From positions 70,825,617-70,889,616 of the forward strand of contig NC_087063.1 of assembly GCF_963678635.1 (NCBI RefSeq): a stretch of 64,000 nt of DNA. Reading direction: 5' to 3'. Within the stretch, counting starts at the first letter, position 1, and each line of letters opens with the position of its first letter. The position numbers and the translations under genes are program-made. Origin of the DNA: Symsagittifera roscoffensis (Eukaryota; Xenacoelomorpha; Acoela; Convolutidae). Below the pieces are notes generated by a model, which was given only the letters and a program-made list of their open reading frames with translations, ran no database searches and was not told the DNA's origin. This document shows positions 36,933 to 48,234 of this stretch, one piece after another.

Positions 36933-37143
36933 AGCACCACTTTCCCACTTGGCTGGTCACCTGTTCCAGTCAAGTCTCCTAATGGTCCAGCTAAGTCCCT
37001 GTGAACCACTTTCCCACTCGACTGGTCACCTGTTCCAGTCAAGTCTCCTAATGGTCCAGCTAAGTCCCTGTGAACCACTTTCCCACTCGACTGGTCACCT
37101 GTTCCAGTCATGTCTCCTAATGGTCCAGCTAAGTTGCAAGCTA
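36933..37143 (+). repeat. 69-bp minisatellite (copy 2)
   Basis: Duplicate of 33,895-34,105 with the same three-unit structure. Confidence 0.9.
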
Positions 37144-37612
37144 TCTGAAAACCCTTCACAACGCCCCACACTCGGGCACCTTTTCAGATTGCTGAAATGA
37201 TCGAAACGATCGGTCTTATAAAAAAACAGTATGGGTATACTATTTATTTAATATAAAGGTTTGATCCAACTAAATTGGTGTCAAAGTCACTGTCATTTTT
37301 TGTTTTATAGTTTTTGTTCCTTTTTCTGTTCTTTTTCGGTTTTTGTTTCACTTTTTGTCTTTTGCTCGTTTTTTCGTCCCCCTAGTTACCCCCCCTTACT
37401 CGGTTAGCTAAGCCTCGTTCGGAGAGCGTACCTGGAAGTTTTCTCGAGTTTTCTTAAAAAGCTATCACGGTACAACCGGAAGGTTTACACGTTCCCGCTG
37501 AACCGTGCCACCGGTACTCTAGAATGGGCATGTAGCCCGGAGCTGCGTCAAGTGGGTTCGACTCCGTTGTTATGATGTCGTAAAAACACCCAGGAGCGCC
37601 ATAAAAACACTA
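37144..37612. other. Possible LTR-adjacent leader (copy 2)
   Basis: Duplicate of 34,106-34,574. The B-box-like GGTTCGACTCC is near 37,555. No gene. Confidence 0.3.
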
Positions 37613-38512
37613 TGTAACAGTCGCCTACTTCGGTCACATATGAGGTTAAAGAAAAATAGGCCCTATAACCATCGGCTCAAGAGTCAGGGACACTATCTCT
37701 TGTATTTTTCTACCTCGAACTGTCGGAGCCAATTCGGTTCGCTTGCGACATGAGACTAAAACCCGTTACAGCTTGAAGGCCACTACCAAAATACCCCCCA
37801 CTCTAAAAAATAAGAACGTCCCCATACTTAGGTCTCAAAATACTCAAAATACACGAACGCCGTTAAAAACAGGGTCGGAACAATCCGCACAGTTACTTTT
37901 TATTAGACAGTGGAACTTTGATCCATCTCAGATGGATCAACCTAAAACTCTCCTTACCTCAACATAACAATCATAAAACATAGTCAAAAAAACTAAATTG
38001 GGTACTCACGCACCAGCACACTCAAGAATTGGAGTAACTAAATTAATCGGCAGCTCTAGCATTAAAGGGAATTAAATTCTAACTCAAGAAGTTTGTAATT
38101 ATTGAACTCCACCAAAGGGAATGAGTTCTTGCTCTAGAATTGAATTTTGGGATTGGACCATTGGGATACCCCAGCTGTCCACCTTTCCACTGAAGGTTCA
38201 CTCTGGTTCAACTCGAATAACTGTACTCTTCTTCTGTAATCACTCCTTCTCCTATATCAGGATAGGACGGCTCTACTCGCGTTTGTTTTGTATCTGGAAT
38301 TTGCGAATAGCAATTTCTCGCTGCTTTTTTAAAGTACTTTCCCGCGATTGTAAATTGGTTGCTCTGATCTTCTATTTCTGAGATTTTTAGTTTTCGCGAG
38401 AAAGTTGAGCATGACAGGCTCAATTCGAATTTTCGAGAAATTAAATTTCCTCCCAAAATCACGTAGTTCGTATTCCTCAAGGTCAAATTTCCAAATATGA
38501 CCGACTGGCACA
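37613..38512 (-). repeat. LTR, about 0.9 kb
   Basis: Read on the plus strand it begins TGTAACAG and ends CTGGCACA, so it has TG...CA ends with a short inverted TGT...ACA. It matches 48,235-49,118 along its whole length with moderate divergence. The minus-strand AATAAA (plus 37,899-37,904) is conserved at the same place in both. The flanks ACTA and TGGA show no target duplication, so this is not a clean solo LTR. It may be a 5' LTR whose internal region lay to the left. Confidence 0.7.
37899..37904 (-). promoter_or_regulatory. LTR polyadenylation signal
   Basis: AATAAA on the minus strand at a position conserved with the other LTR. Confidence 0.5.
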
Positions 38513-38518
38513 TGGACT

Positions 38519-40330
38519 TCACGTCCTGAATGTATACTCTCCTCTAGCTTTTTCAGTTCTGGTCTTGTTTAGGTTGAAAAATTCTTTCGTTCTTCCTGGT
38601 TTTTCAATTTTTGCCGGGAGCTTAATGTGATCGTTTTCTTCATGCATGAATTTCGCCATCATCAGTAACTCGTTCAGCTGGAGAAACAACGCCAGAGGCA
38701 GGATGTTTAACAATCTCAGCTGCTCTGTATAGTCAGAATCATTTACCGTGATACATTTTAAGACTTTCTCTTGGAACCTTTCTAATCTACCTAAGTCGTT
38801 TCTTGAGATATTGCAAATAATTAGACCATACGTTAGAACAGGAAGTATTAAGGATTTGTACAAACCAAGTTTTATGCGCATTTTGACTGTGAATTCTAAG
38901 TTTCTGCGGATGCAATAGAACGTTTTATTCGCTTTTGACATTCTTGAATCAAAATGGGTTGTCCATGTTAAATCTTTGGACACATGTATTCCTAGATCCT
39001 TTATCACATTCGGGTTTTCCACTGTTGTTTCACAAAGAATGAATTCGTGTTGATTTCCTCTAAATTCGACTTTAAAACATTTGTCCAGTGCCAGACTCAT
39101 TTTGTTTTTGTCTACCCAGTTTTCATGGCTTTTCAGGTCCTGCTGGATGTCCTTTGTGTCTACATTCACTGCTAGTAATTTTAGGTCGTCTGCAAAGATA
39201 TATGGGTCACTAAATTTCAATACTTCAGGAAGATCATTTATGAAGATGCAAAAGAATAATGGACCAATCAACGATTCTTGTGGTACGCCACTTGTAATTT
39301 CTAAAGTTTCTGATGAGAAATTGTCAGCACAAGCAAATTGTTTCCTGTTGCTGAGATAGTCTGAGATTATTTCTAGGAAACAGCCTCCAACTCCAATGTT
39401 GCTCATTTTTTTAGTAGTTCGTAGTGCAGGACTTTGTCGAATGCCTTAGAGATGTCGGTATAGAATGCAATCACATGGTTTTCAGCGTTCTTGTCAATTG
39501 CTTCGCAGATTTCTTTCAAGAAAGATAACACGTTTTTAACAACATAACGGTTTTTAACAAAAACGTGCTGACTTCTTGTGAGAAATTTGATGAAATGGTC
39601 ATACAGCGCTGGATACATGCATTTTTCCTGGAGTTTACTCATGATATTTAGGAGTGACACCGGCCGGTAGTTTTCCGTTAGACGTTTGTCACCTTTCTTG
39701 TAAATAGGCGACACAGCCGCAACTTTCCATTTATCTGGTATTTTCCTTACCCTCTTGATGTTTTTAAAAACGCAATGCAAAACTGTGGTCATTTCTCTGG
39801 CCGTTCGCTGGAAGAAAATCGGTGGGAGGTTGAAGCTTGATTTGGGCGAAAAGACAGAGTGAAATTATTCGTTAAAAAGTTCACATTTTCTTTGGCTTTT
39901 GAATAAGCTACGTCGTCCTTGATCATAGTCTTTGGGAGAGTTTCTGATTTTTTAAAGACTCTTAAAGTGTTTAAAAATTAGATGTGTGTTATGAGTGGAC
40001 ATCACATTTTCCTGATAATTTAATCTATCTTCCTCTACTGCTTCTTTCACCATTTTATCTAGAGATAGAATGAGATTTCTGCGGTAGCTTGTAGGTTTCA
40101 ATTTGTATATTCTAGTTTGTTATCGCAGTTTGTTCATGATGTTTGAGGTACTTGGCGTAATCCATGGCGGAAGTGATTGGCGACGTCTCGTTCTTCTGGG
40201 CACATGTTGGTTTACCAAATTTTCCAAATAGTCGTAAGGCTCCTCGCACATTCTACTGATGTTTGTGTGACATACTGGTGAGAAAGGCTCACTTTGTATT
40301 GATTTCTTTTCGTTATAGTCCACCTTACCG
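38519..40330 (-). pseudogene. CR1/jockey-type LINE ORF2, 5'-truncated
   Basis: Minus-strand order: a post-endonuclease linker (about 40,330-40,110, with NQHVPRRTRRRQSLPPW), a broken stretch, the RT fingers and palm (39,792-39,403, with AVSPIYKKGDKRLTENYRPV and YTDISKAFDKV), then 39,406-38,519 with SGVPQESLIGPLFFCIFIND, the active-site block FADDLKLLA near 39,200 and a thumb and tail to 38,519. The two RT ORFs are in different frames and meet at an A7 run at about 39,404-39,412. A one-base change in that run would explain the split. The QG of the usual PQG block is QE here. The element ends against the LTR at 38,512. Confidence 0.85.
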
Positions 40331-40348
40331 AAGCTTCCATTCCAATTG

Positions 40349-40391
40349 TTATTATGATTATTATTATTATTATAATTATTATTATTATTAT
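40349..40391 (+). repeat. (ATT)n microsatellite
   Basis: An impure ATT run joining the LINE linker fragment to the RT-tail piece. A shorter version sits at the same junction in each later array unit. Confidence 0.9.
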
Positions 40392-40499
40392 AAAGTTTGC
40401 TCAAAAAAACTTCTGTGCTTGGGCTGGCCGTCAATTTAAATATACCCTCCTCGATTATAGCACAGATGAAATTGTCTATGATATATATATATTTTTAAG

Positions 40500-40680
40500 T
40501 TTTTGGCACCCCCTGAGGCAGAGGATTGCACTCCTCAGAAGTGCAGATCTTATTTTTGTTCTTTTGAAGTTTATTGTTTATTGTGTCCGAGTATATTTCG
40601 TTCCGTTTTTCGCTTAGTTTCTCTGCTAGTTTCTGGAAGGCTTTTGTAGAGCCTGGTGCTGCACCTGCGGTACACGCAAA
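40500..40680 (-). pseudogene. RT-tail fragment, array unit 1
   Basis: The minus strand shows the same coding tail as 14,893-15,060 (plus), starting TGTACCGCAGGTGCAGCACC and ending CCTCAGGGGGTGCC. It is out of frame in places and is a fossil piece of the QGDPLA-type RT. Confidence 0.75.
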
Positions 40681-40970
40681 AATTAGTCTTGATTTTCACA
40701 AATGGTTGCTTGTTTTCCATTCCAATTGTTATTAAATCATGACTACGTTAAAGTCGTTTTTCAAATTTTATCAAAAGGGCGGGCATGAATAAGAGCCAAA
40801 AATACTTTAAAAAAGTCAAAAGGAGAACGCAATTTTTTGAATTTCTCAAATTTTTTGTTCATTGCGCGTCATAAAAACACGCGAGTATCGTAACTTTAGC
40901 TGGTCAGATACTTTCAACATTCTAAATGATGAAACACACGATTGCTTTTTTCAGATTAATTTGTAGATTG

Positions 40971-41287
40971 TAGGCTCACTCTGGTTCAGCTAGATTCCGA
41001 TCTTCTTTTGTAATCACTGTCTCCTATATCAAGATAGGACAGCGCTACTCTCGTGGTTTTTTCTATTATCTTAGAAATTGCGAATAGCAATTTCCCGCTG
41101 TTTTTCTGTCACTTTTCCCGCAATTGTCAATTCGGTCGTTCTTTTTTATATTTTATGTTTTCAGTTGTCGCGAGAAAACCGAGCATGACAGGCTCCATTC
41201 GAATTTTTGAAAAATAAAACTCCATTCCAAAACCACGTATTTTCGTGTTCCTCAAGGTCAAACTTCCAGATATGACCGACTGGTACA
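40971..41287 (-). repeat. LTR fragment inside array unit 1
   Basis: Matches the right-hand end of the LTRs (48,803-49,112 and 38,198-38,508), from CTCACTCTGGTTCAGC to ATGACCGACTGG. It replaces about 0.7 kb of array unit. Both joints are sharp, with no LTR terminus on either side except that it stops a few bases short of the LTR end. Confidence 0.75.
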
Positions 41288-41679
41288 AAGTTTGTGATTC
41301 GAATTCAGCCGGGACCTGTTTTTTTTTGCCAGCTGGAATTGTTGTGTTTTTCGGACTATCGTCCGTCTGTTTATTTTGTCGGCTTAATTTCCGTAGCCCG
41401 ACTTTTTGGAAGACTCAGCTTTCTTCCAAGTTTGTGACGACGTAGCCGGGAGTTCGATTTCAGTCGGGACCTGTGTTTTGCAAACTGAAAATTTTCGGAT
41501 ATTTAAGATTCTTGTCTCTGCTTTTTTGTCGGCTTAGTTCCCACAGGAAGAATTTTTTTGGCAGTTCGGCTTATTTCATGCATTCCGAACGCTTCTTGTG
41601 AAGCTTCTTATAGTGCAGGTGTTTTGTTCGAGATAAATTTTGGCAGTTTTATCAATTTTTTGAGGGTAGTGGTAGAAAT

Positions 41680-41915
41680 ACCAAACTTTCCAAATTTTCC
41701 AAATAGTAAAGCTCCTCGCACATTCTATTGCACATTCTACTAAATTCTCCAAATAGTCGCACATTCTACCAAATTTTCGCTCATTCTCCAAATAGTCGCT
41801 CATTCTCCAAATAGTCGCACATTCTATTGCACATTCTACCAAATTCTCCAAATCTATCGCACATTCTACCAACTTTTCCAAATAGTCGTAAAGCTTCTCG
41901 CACATTCTATTGATC
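41680..41915 (+). repeat. LINE-derived minisatellite, array unit 1
   Basis: Imperfect repeats of roughly 27-30 bases built from CGCACATTCTACCAAATTCT and CCAAATAGT words. The minus strand reads repeated YLENLVECAIECA. This comes from the LINE linker sequence MCEEPYDYLENLV present once at 40,200-40,250. Similar but differently arranged repeats occur in units 2 and 3. Confidence 0.85.
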
Positions 41916-42139
41916 TTTGTGTGACATACTGGTGAGAAAGGCTCACTTAGTATTGATTTCTTTTCGGTATAGTCCACGCTACCAAAGCTTCCATTTCAAT
42001 TGTTATTATGATTAATATTATTATAAAGTTTGCTCAAAAAAACTTCTGTGCTTGGGCTGGCCGTCAATTTAAATATACCCTCCTCGATTATAGCACAGAT
42101 GAAATTGTCTATGATATATATATATTTTTAAGTTTTTGG

Positions 42140-42310
42140 CACCCCCTGAGGCAGAGGATTGCACTCCTCAGAAGTACAGATCTTATTTTTGTTCTTGTGA
42201 AGTTTATTGTGTCCGAGTATGTTTCGTTCCGTTTTTCGCTTAGTTTCTCTGCTAGTTTCTGGAAGGCTTTTGTAGAGCCTGGTGCTGCACCTGCGGTACA
42301 CGCAAAAATT
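42140..42310 (-). pseudogene. RT-tail fragment, array unit 2
   Basis: Same fragment as at 40,500-40,680, with a small deletion in the LHKNKNK region. Confidence 0.75.
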
Positions 42311-43589
42311 AGTCTTGATTTTCACAAATGGTTGCTTGTTTTCCATTCCAATTGTTATTAAATCATGACTACGGTAAAGTCGTTTTTCAAATTATATCAA
42401 AAGGGCGGGCATGAATAAGAGCCAAAAATACTTTAAAAAAGTCAAAAGGAGAACGCAATTTTTCGAATTTCTCAAATTTTTTGTTCATTGCACGTCATAA
42501 AAACACGCGAGTATGGTAACTTTAGCTGGTCAGATACTTTGATGAAACACACGATTGCTTTTTTCAGATTAATTTGTAGATTGTAGAATGCTTGCAGTCA
42601 AGACTGGATTTGATCATCTTATTACCCACAACACATACCGATTGAATCTTCCACACAATGTTGCACATACTCGCCTTTAGGGCTCGAGCTGACTTGCAGT
42701 TAATTGACATATTTAGGTCAGTTGATTTTCTGGTTGATCCAAGAAGAAGCAATTTTGCTCAAAATTGGAGTTTTTAGCCGTGCTATTATAATTAGTGGCA
42801 AAAATTGGAACAGACTGAACTAAATAAAAAGAGCAGTTTGCCGATTTTGAGCACTTTTGCTCGCAACTTAGCATTTTATGCGACCTTGAGACATCCTTTC
42901 TGACGGAACAAGTAGCTTTTTCATGCAAAATTTCCCAAATAGGTAATTTGCTCTTTTTAATGAATTTTGTGTGTTCCAACTTTTTGGAACTCTCTATAGT
43001 AAGGGTGTTGCAACCATGTACTAGACTTTTCCCCTTGAAAAACTTTGTTCTCAAAATTCGCACGTGAAAATCTTACACAATTTACTTGTTTAATTATAAA
43101 TTCATTTTCAATCAACCCTCTGGCTTTGAAGTTACGCACCTGCTTGAGACGGCAAAAGTTTGTGATTCGAATTCAGCCGGGACCTGTTTTTTTTTGCCAG
43201 CTGGAATTGTTGTGTTTTTCGGACTATCGTCTGTCTGTTTATTTGTCGGCTTAATTTCCGTAGCTCGACTTTTTGGAAGACTCAGCTTTCTTCCAAGTTT
43301 GTGACGACGTAGCCGGGAGTTCGATTTCAGTCGGGACCTGTGTTTTGCAAATTGAAAGTTTTCGGATATTTAAGATTCTTCTGTCTGCTTTTTTGTCGGC
43401 TTAGTTCCCACAGGAAGAATTTTTTTGGCAGTTCGGCTTCTTTCATGCATTCCGAACGCTTCTTGTGAAGCTTCTTATAGTGCAGGTGTTTTTGTTCGAG
43501 ATAAATTTTGGCAGTTTTATCAATTTTTTGAGGGCGTTTTTTTGATTTTTTTCATTTCAATTATATTCATTCGTTTTTCTATCGCAAGT

Positions 43590-43800
43590 GGTAGAAAAAC
43601 CAAATTTTCCAAATTTTCCAAATACTCGTACAGCTCCTCGCACATTCTATTGCACATTCTACCATTTTCTTCAAATAGTCGCACATTCTACCAAATTCTA
43701 CCAAAATAGTCGAACATTGCACATTCTACCAAATTCTCCAAATCTATCGCACATTCTACCAACTTTTCCAAATAGTCGTAAAGCTTCTCGCACATTCTAT
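43590..43800 (+). repeat. LINE-derived minisatellite, array unit 2
   Basis: CACATTCTACCA-type repeats at the same place in the unit, with a different number and order of repeats from the first. Confidence 0.8.
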
Positions 43801-44029
43801 TGATCTTTGTGTGACATACTGGTGAGAAAGGCTCACTTAGTATTGATTTCTTTTCGGTATAGTCCACGCTACCAAAGCTTCCATTTCAATTGTTATTATG
43901 ATTAATATTATTATAAAGTTTGCTCAAAAAAACTTCTGTGCTTGGGCTGGCCTTCAATTTAAATATACCCTCCTCGATTATAGCACAGATGAAATTGTCT
44001 ATGATATATATATATTTTTAAGTTTTTTG

Positions 44030-44210
44030 CACCCCCTGAGGCAGAGGATTGCACTCCTCAGAAGTGCAGATCTTATTTTTGTTCTTTTGAAGTTTATTGT
44101 TTATTGTGTCCGAGTATATTTCGTTCCGTTTTTCGCTTAGTTTCTCTGCTAATTTCTGGAAGGCTTTTGTAGAGCCTGGTGCTGCACCTGCGGTACACGC
44201 AAAAATTAGT
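44030..44210 (-). pseudogene. RT-tail fragment, array unit 3
   Basis: Same fragment as at 40,500-40,680. Confidence 0.75.
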
Positions 44211-45504
44211 CTTGATTTTCACAAATGGTTGCTTGTTTTCCATTCCAATTGTTATTAAATTATGACTACGGTAAAGTCGTTTTTTAAATTTTATCAAAAG
44301 GGCGGGCATGAATAAGAGCCAAAAATACTTTAAAAAAGTCAAAAGGAGAACGCAATTTTTTGAATTTCTCAAATTTTTTGTTCCTTGCACGTCATAAAAA
44401 CACGCGAGTATGGTAACTTTAGCTGGTCAGATACTTTCAACATTCTAAATGATGAAACACACGATTGCTTTTTTCCAGATTAATTTGTAGATTGTAGAAT
44501 GGTTGCAGTCAAGACTGGATTTGATCATCTTATTACCCACAACACATACCGATTGAATTTTCCACACAATGTTGCACATACTCACCCTTAGGGCTCGAGC
44601 TGACTTGCAGTTAGTTGACATATTTAGGTCAGTTGATTTTCTGGTTGATCCAAGAAGAAGCGATTTTGCTCAAACTTTGGAGTTTTTAGCCGTGCTATTA
44701 TAATTAGTGGCAAAAATTGGAACAGACTGAACTAAATAAAAAGAGCAGTTTGCCGATTTTGAGCACTTTTGCTCGCAACTTAGCATTTTATGCGACCTTG
44801 AGACATCCATTCTGACGGAACAAGTAGCTTTTTCATGCAAAATTTCCCAAATAGGTAATTTGCTCTTTTGAATGAATTTTGTGTGTTCCAACTTTTTGGA
44901 ACTCTCTATAGTAAGGGTGTTGCAACCATGTACTAGACTTTTCCCCTTGAACAACTTTGTTCTCAAAATTCGCACGTGAAAATCTTACACAATTTACTTG
45001 TTTAATTATAAATTCATATTCAATCAACCCTCTGGCTTTGAAGTTACGCACCTGCTTGAGACGGCAAAAGTTTGTGATTCGAATTCAGCCGGGACCTGTT
45101 TTTTTGCCAGCTGGAATTGTTGTGTTTTTCGGACTATCGTCTGTCTGTTTATTTTGTCGGCTTAATTTCCGTAGCCCAACTTTTTGGAAGACTCAGCTTT
45201 CTTCCAAGTTTGTGACGACGTAGCCGGGAGTTCGATTTCAGTCGGGACCTGTGTTTTGCAAACTGAAAATTTTCGGATATTTAAGATTCTTGTCTCTGCT
45301 TTTTTATCGGCTTAGTTCCCATAGGAAGAATTTTTTTGGCAGTTCGGCTTTTTTCATCCATTCCGAACGCTTCTTGTGAAGCTTCTTATAGTGCAGGTGT
45401 TTTTGTTCGAGATAAATTTTGGCAGTTTTATCAATTTTTTGAGGGCTTTCGATTTTTTTTTCATTTCAATTATATTCATTCGTTTTTCTATCGTAAGTGG
45501 TAGA

Positions 45505-45712
45505 AAAACCAAATTTTCCAAATTTTCCAAATACTCGTACAGCTCCTCGCACATTCTATTGCACATTCTACCATTTTCTTCAAATAGTCGCACATTCTAC
45601 CAAATTCTACCAAAATAGTCGAACATTGCACATTCTACCAAATTCTCCAAATCTATCGCACATTCTACCAACTTTTCCAAATAGTCGTAAAGCTCCTCGC
45701 ACATTCTATTGA
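45505..45712 (+). repeat. LINE-derived minisatellite, array unit 3
   Basis: Nearly identical to 43,590-43,800. Confidence 0.8.
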
Positions 45713-45944
45713 TGTTTGTGTGGCATACTGGTGAGAAAGGCTCACTTAAAATTGATTTCTTTTCGGTATAGTCCACGCTACCAAAGCTTCCATTTCAATT
45801 GTTATTATGATTAATATTATTATAAAGTTTGCTCAAAAAAACTTCTGTGCTTGGGCTGGCCGTCAATTTAAATATACCCTCCTCGATTATAGCACAGATG
45901 AAATTGTCTATGATATATATATATATATTGTTAAGTTTTTTGCA

Positions 45945-46120
45945 CCCCCTGAGGCAGAGGATTGCACTCCTCAGAAGTGCAGATCTTATTTTTGTTCTTT
46001 TGAAGTTTATTGTTTATTGTGTCCGAGTATATTTCGTTCCGTTTTTCGCTTAGTTTCTCTGCTAGTTTCTGGAAGGCTTTTGTAGAGCCTGGTGCTGCAC
46101 CTGCGGTACACGCAAAAATT
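45945..46120 (-). pseudogene. RT-tail fragment, array unit 4
   Basis: Same fragment as at 40,500-40,680. A longer TATATA run precedes it. Confidence 0.75.
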
Positions 46121-47418
46121 AGTCTTGATTTTCACAAATGGTTGCTTGCTTTCCATTCCAATTGTTATTAAATTATGACTACGGTAAAGTCGTTTTTTAA
46201 ATTTTATCAAAAGGGCGGGCATGAATAAGAGCCAAAAATACTTTAAAAAAAGTCAAAAGGAGAACGCAATTTTTTGAATTTCTCAAATTTTTTGTTCATT
46301 GCACGTCATAAAAACACGCGAGTATGGTAACTTTAGCTGGTCAGATACTTTCAACATTCTAAATGATGAAACACACGATTGCTTTTTTCCAGATTAATTT
46401 GTAGATTGTAGAATGGTTGCAGTCAAGACTGGATTTGATCATCTTATTACCCACAACACATAGCGATTGAATTTTCCACACAATGTTGCACATACTCACC
46501 CTTAGGGCTCGAGCTGACTTGCAGTTAGTTGACATATTTAGGTCAGTTGATTTTCTGGTTGATCCAAGAAGAAGCGATTTTGCTCAAAGTTTGGAGTTTT
46601 TAGCCGTGCTATTATAATTAGTGGCAAAAATTGGAACAGACTGAACTAAATAAAAAGAGCAGTTCGCCGATTTGGAGCACTTTTGCTCGCAACTTAGCAT
46701 TTTATGCGACCTTGAGACATCCTTTCTGACGGAACAAGTAGCTTTTTCATGCAAAATTTCTGAAATAGGTAATTTGCTCTTTTTAATGAATTTTGTGTGT
46801 TCCAACTTTTTGGAACTCTCTATAGTAAGGGTGTTGCAAGCATGTACTAGACTTTTCCCCTTGAACAACTTTGTTCTCAAAATTCGCTCGTGGAAATCTT
46901 ACACAATTTACATAATTAATTATAAATTCATATTCAATCAACCATCTGGCTTTGAAGTTACGCACCTGCTTGAGACGGCAAAAGTTCGTGATTTGAATTC
47001 AGCCGGGACCTGTTTTTTTTGCCAGCTGGAATTGTTGTGTTTTTCGGACTATCGTCCGTCTGTTTATTTTGTCGGCTTAATTTCCGTAGCCCGACTTTTT
47101 GGAAGACTCAGCTTTCTTCCAAGTTTGTGACAACGTAGCCGGGAGTTCGATTTCAGTCGGGACCTGTGTTTTGCAAACTGAAAATTTTCGGATATTTAAG
47201 ATTCTTGTCTCTGCTTTTTTGTCGGCTTAGTTCCCATAGGAAGAATTTTTTTGGCAGTTCGGCTTATTTCATGCATTCCGAACGCTTCTTGTGAAGCTTC
47301 TTATAGTGCAGGTGTTTTTGTTCGAGATAAATTTTGGCAGTTTTATCAATCTTTTGAGGGCTTTTTCGATTTTTTTTTCATTTCAATTATATTCATTCAT
47401 TTTTCTATCGCTAGTGGT

Positions 47419-48036
47419 ATCGCCAATTCAAAAATCATTTATAAGTATTTTTTTTCCAGACGAAAAAGTTGTTTCACGCTCAACTTTGTTTCGTTTCAAC
47501 TTCTTTTTTTGGGGTTTGGCCTTTGTTTTTTTCTACCCTTGCGATAAACAAGGTTATTGCAATAGGGTACTAGACTGTTTTTTTTCCTGTAAATAACTAG
47601 AGTTATTAGAAATTTCAATTCTAGTTATCAGGCACAGGACTCATCATTTGATCTTTTGGACTCCTTTGTCTTCTGACATGCTGAATTTTTTGAAAATTAA
47701 AATAAAACTACTAGAATTTGAGTAATTTTTAGGTAAAGCCCGTTTCAGGTTGTAATTATTTTTTTGAAATTTTTTTTCGGGTTCCTGGTTTTCGCCCTAG
47801 TTTCTGTCTGTTCATTTTCCGTGTTTTAAACGCCATTTTTTTCTATCTCATAAGGTTTTTATTGGCTGATTTTCTAGAGCATTTGTTTTGTTCCAATTTA
47901 AACAGTTTTTTACTTTTACGGAAAATTCAGCAGTTTCTAAGTTTACAAAGTCTGATTTTGGGTTATTTTTTTTAGTTTCTAGTTTTTTTATGTTTAAACA
48001 GCTTCAGTTTATGTTGTATCGGCTCATGCATTTTAA
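47419..48036. other. Unique T-rich segment in the last array unit
   Basis: About 600 bases without array similarity, T-rich, no ORF. Array sequence resumes at about 48,037 (TTTTGTGTGTTCTAACTTTTTGG) at a different phase of the unit. The segment is either an insertion coupled to a deletion or an older unit boundary. Confidence 0.6.
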
Positions 48037-48234
48037 CGAATTTTGTGTGTTCTAACTTTTTGGAACTCTCTATAGTAAGGGTGTTGCAACCATGTACTAG
48101 ACTTTTCCCCTTGAACAACTTTGTTCTCAAAATTTGCACGCGAAAATCTTACACAATTTACTTGTTTAATTATAAATTCATATTCAATCAACCATCTGGC
48201 TTTGAAGTTACGCACCTGCTTGAGACGGCAAAAG

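Larger units (their letters stand above)
34715..37747 (+). repeat. 3.03-kb tandem duplication, copy 2
   Basis: Second copy of 31,681-34,709. It continues at its right end into the rest of the LTR, so it carries the ancestral right flank. Confidence 0.95.
40392..48234 (+). repeat. Array of about 1.9-kb units
   Basis: The anchor AAAGTTTGCTCAAAAAAAC recurs at 40,392, 42,025, 43,915 and 45,824. A second anchor, GACCTGTTTTTTT before GCCAGCTGGAATTGTTGTG, recurs near 41,320, 43,182, 45,092 and 47,008. Each unit holds an RT-tail piece (minus), an AT-rich part, a GAGACGGCAAAAG block, repeated GTCGGCTTA words, a LINE-linker fragment turned into a minisatellite, and a short ATT run. Unit 1 has lost about 0.7 kb, replaced by LTR sequence. 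The last unit is interrupted at 47,419-48,036 and ends at the LTR at 48,235. Confidence 0.9.
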
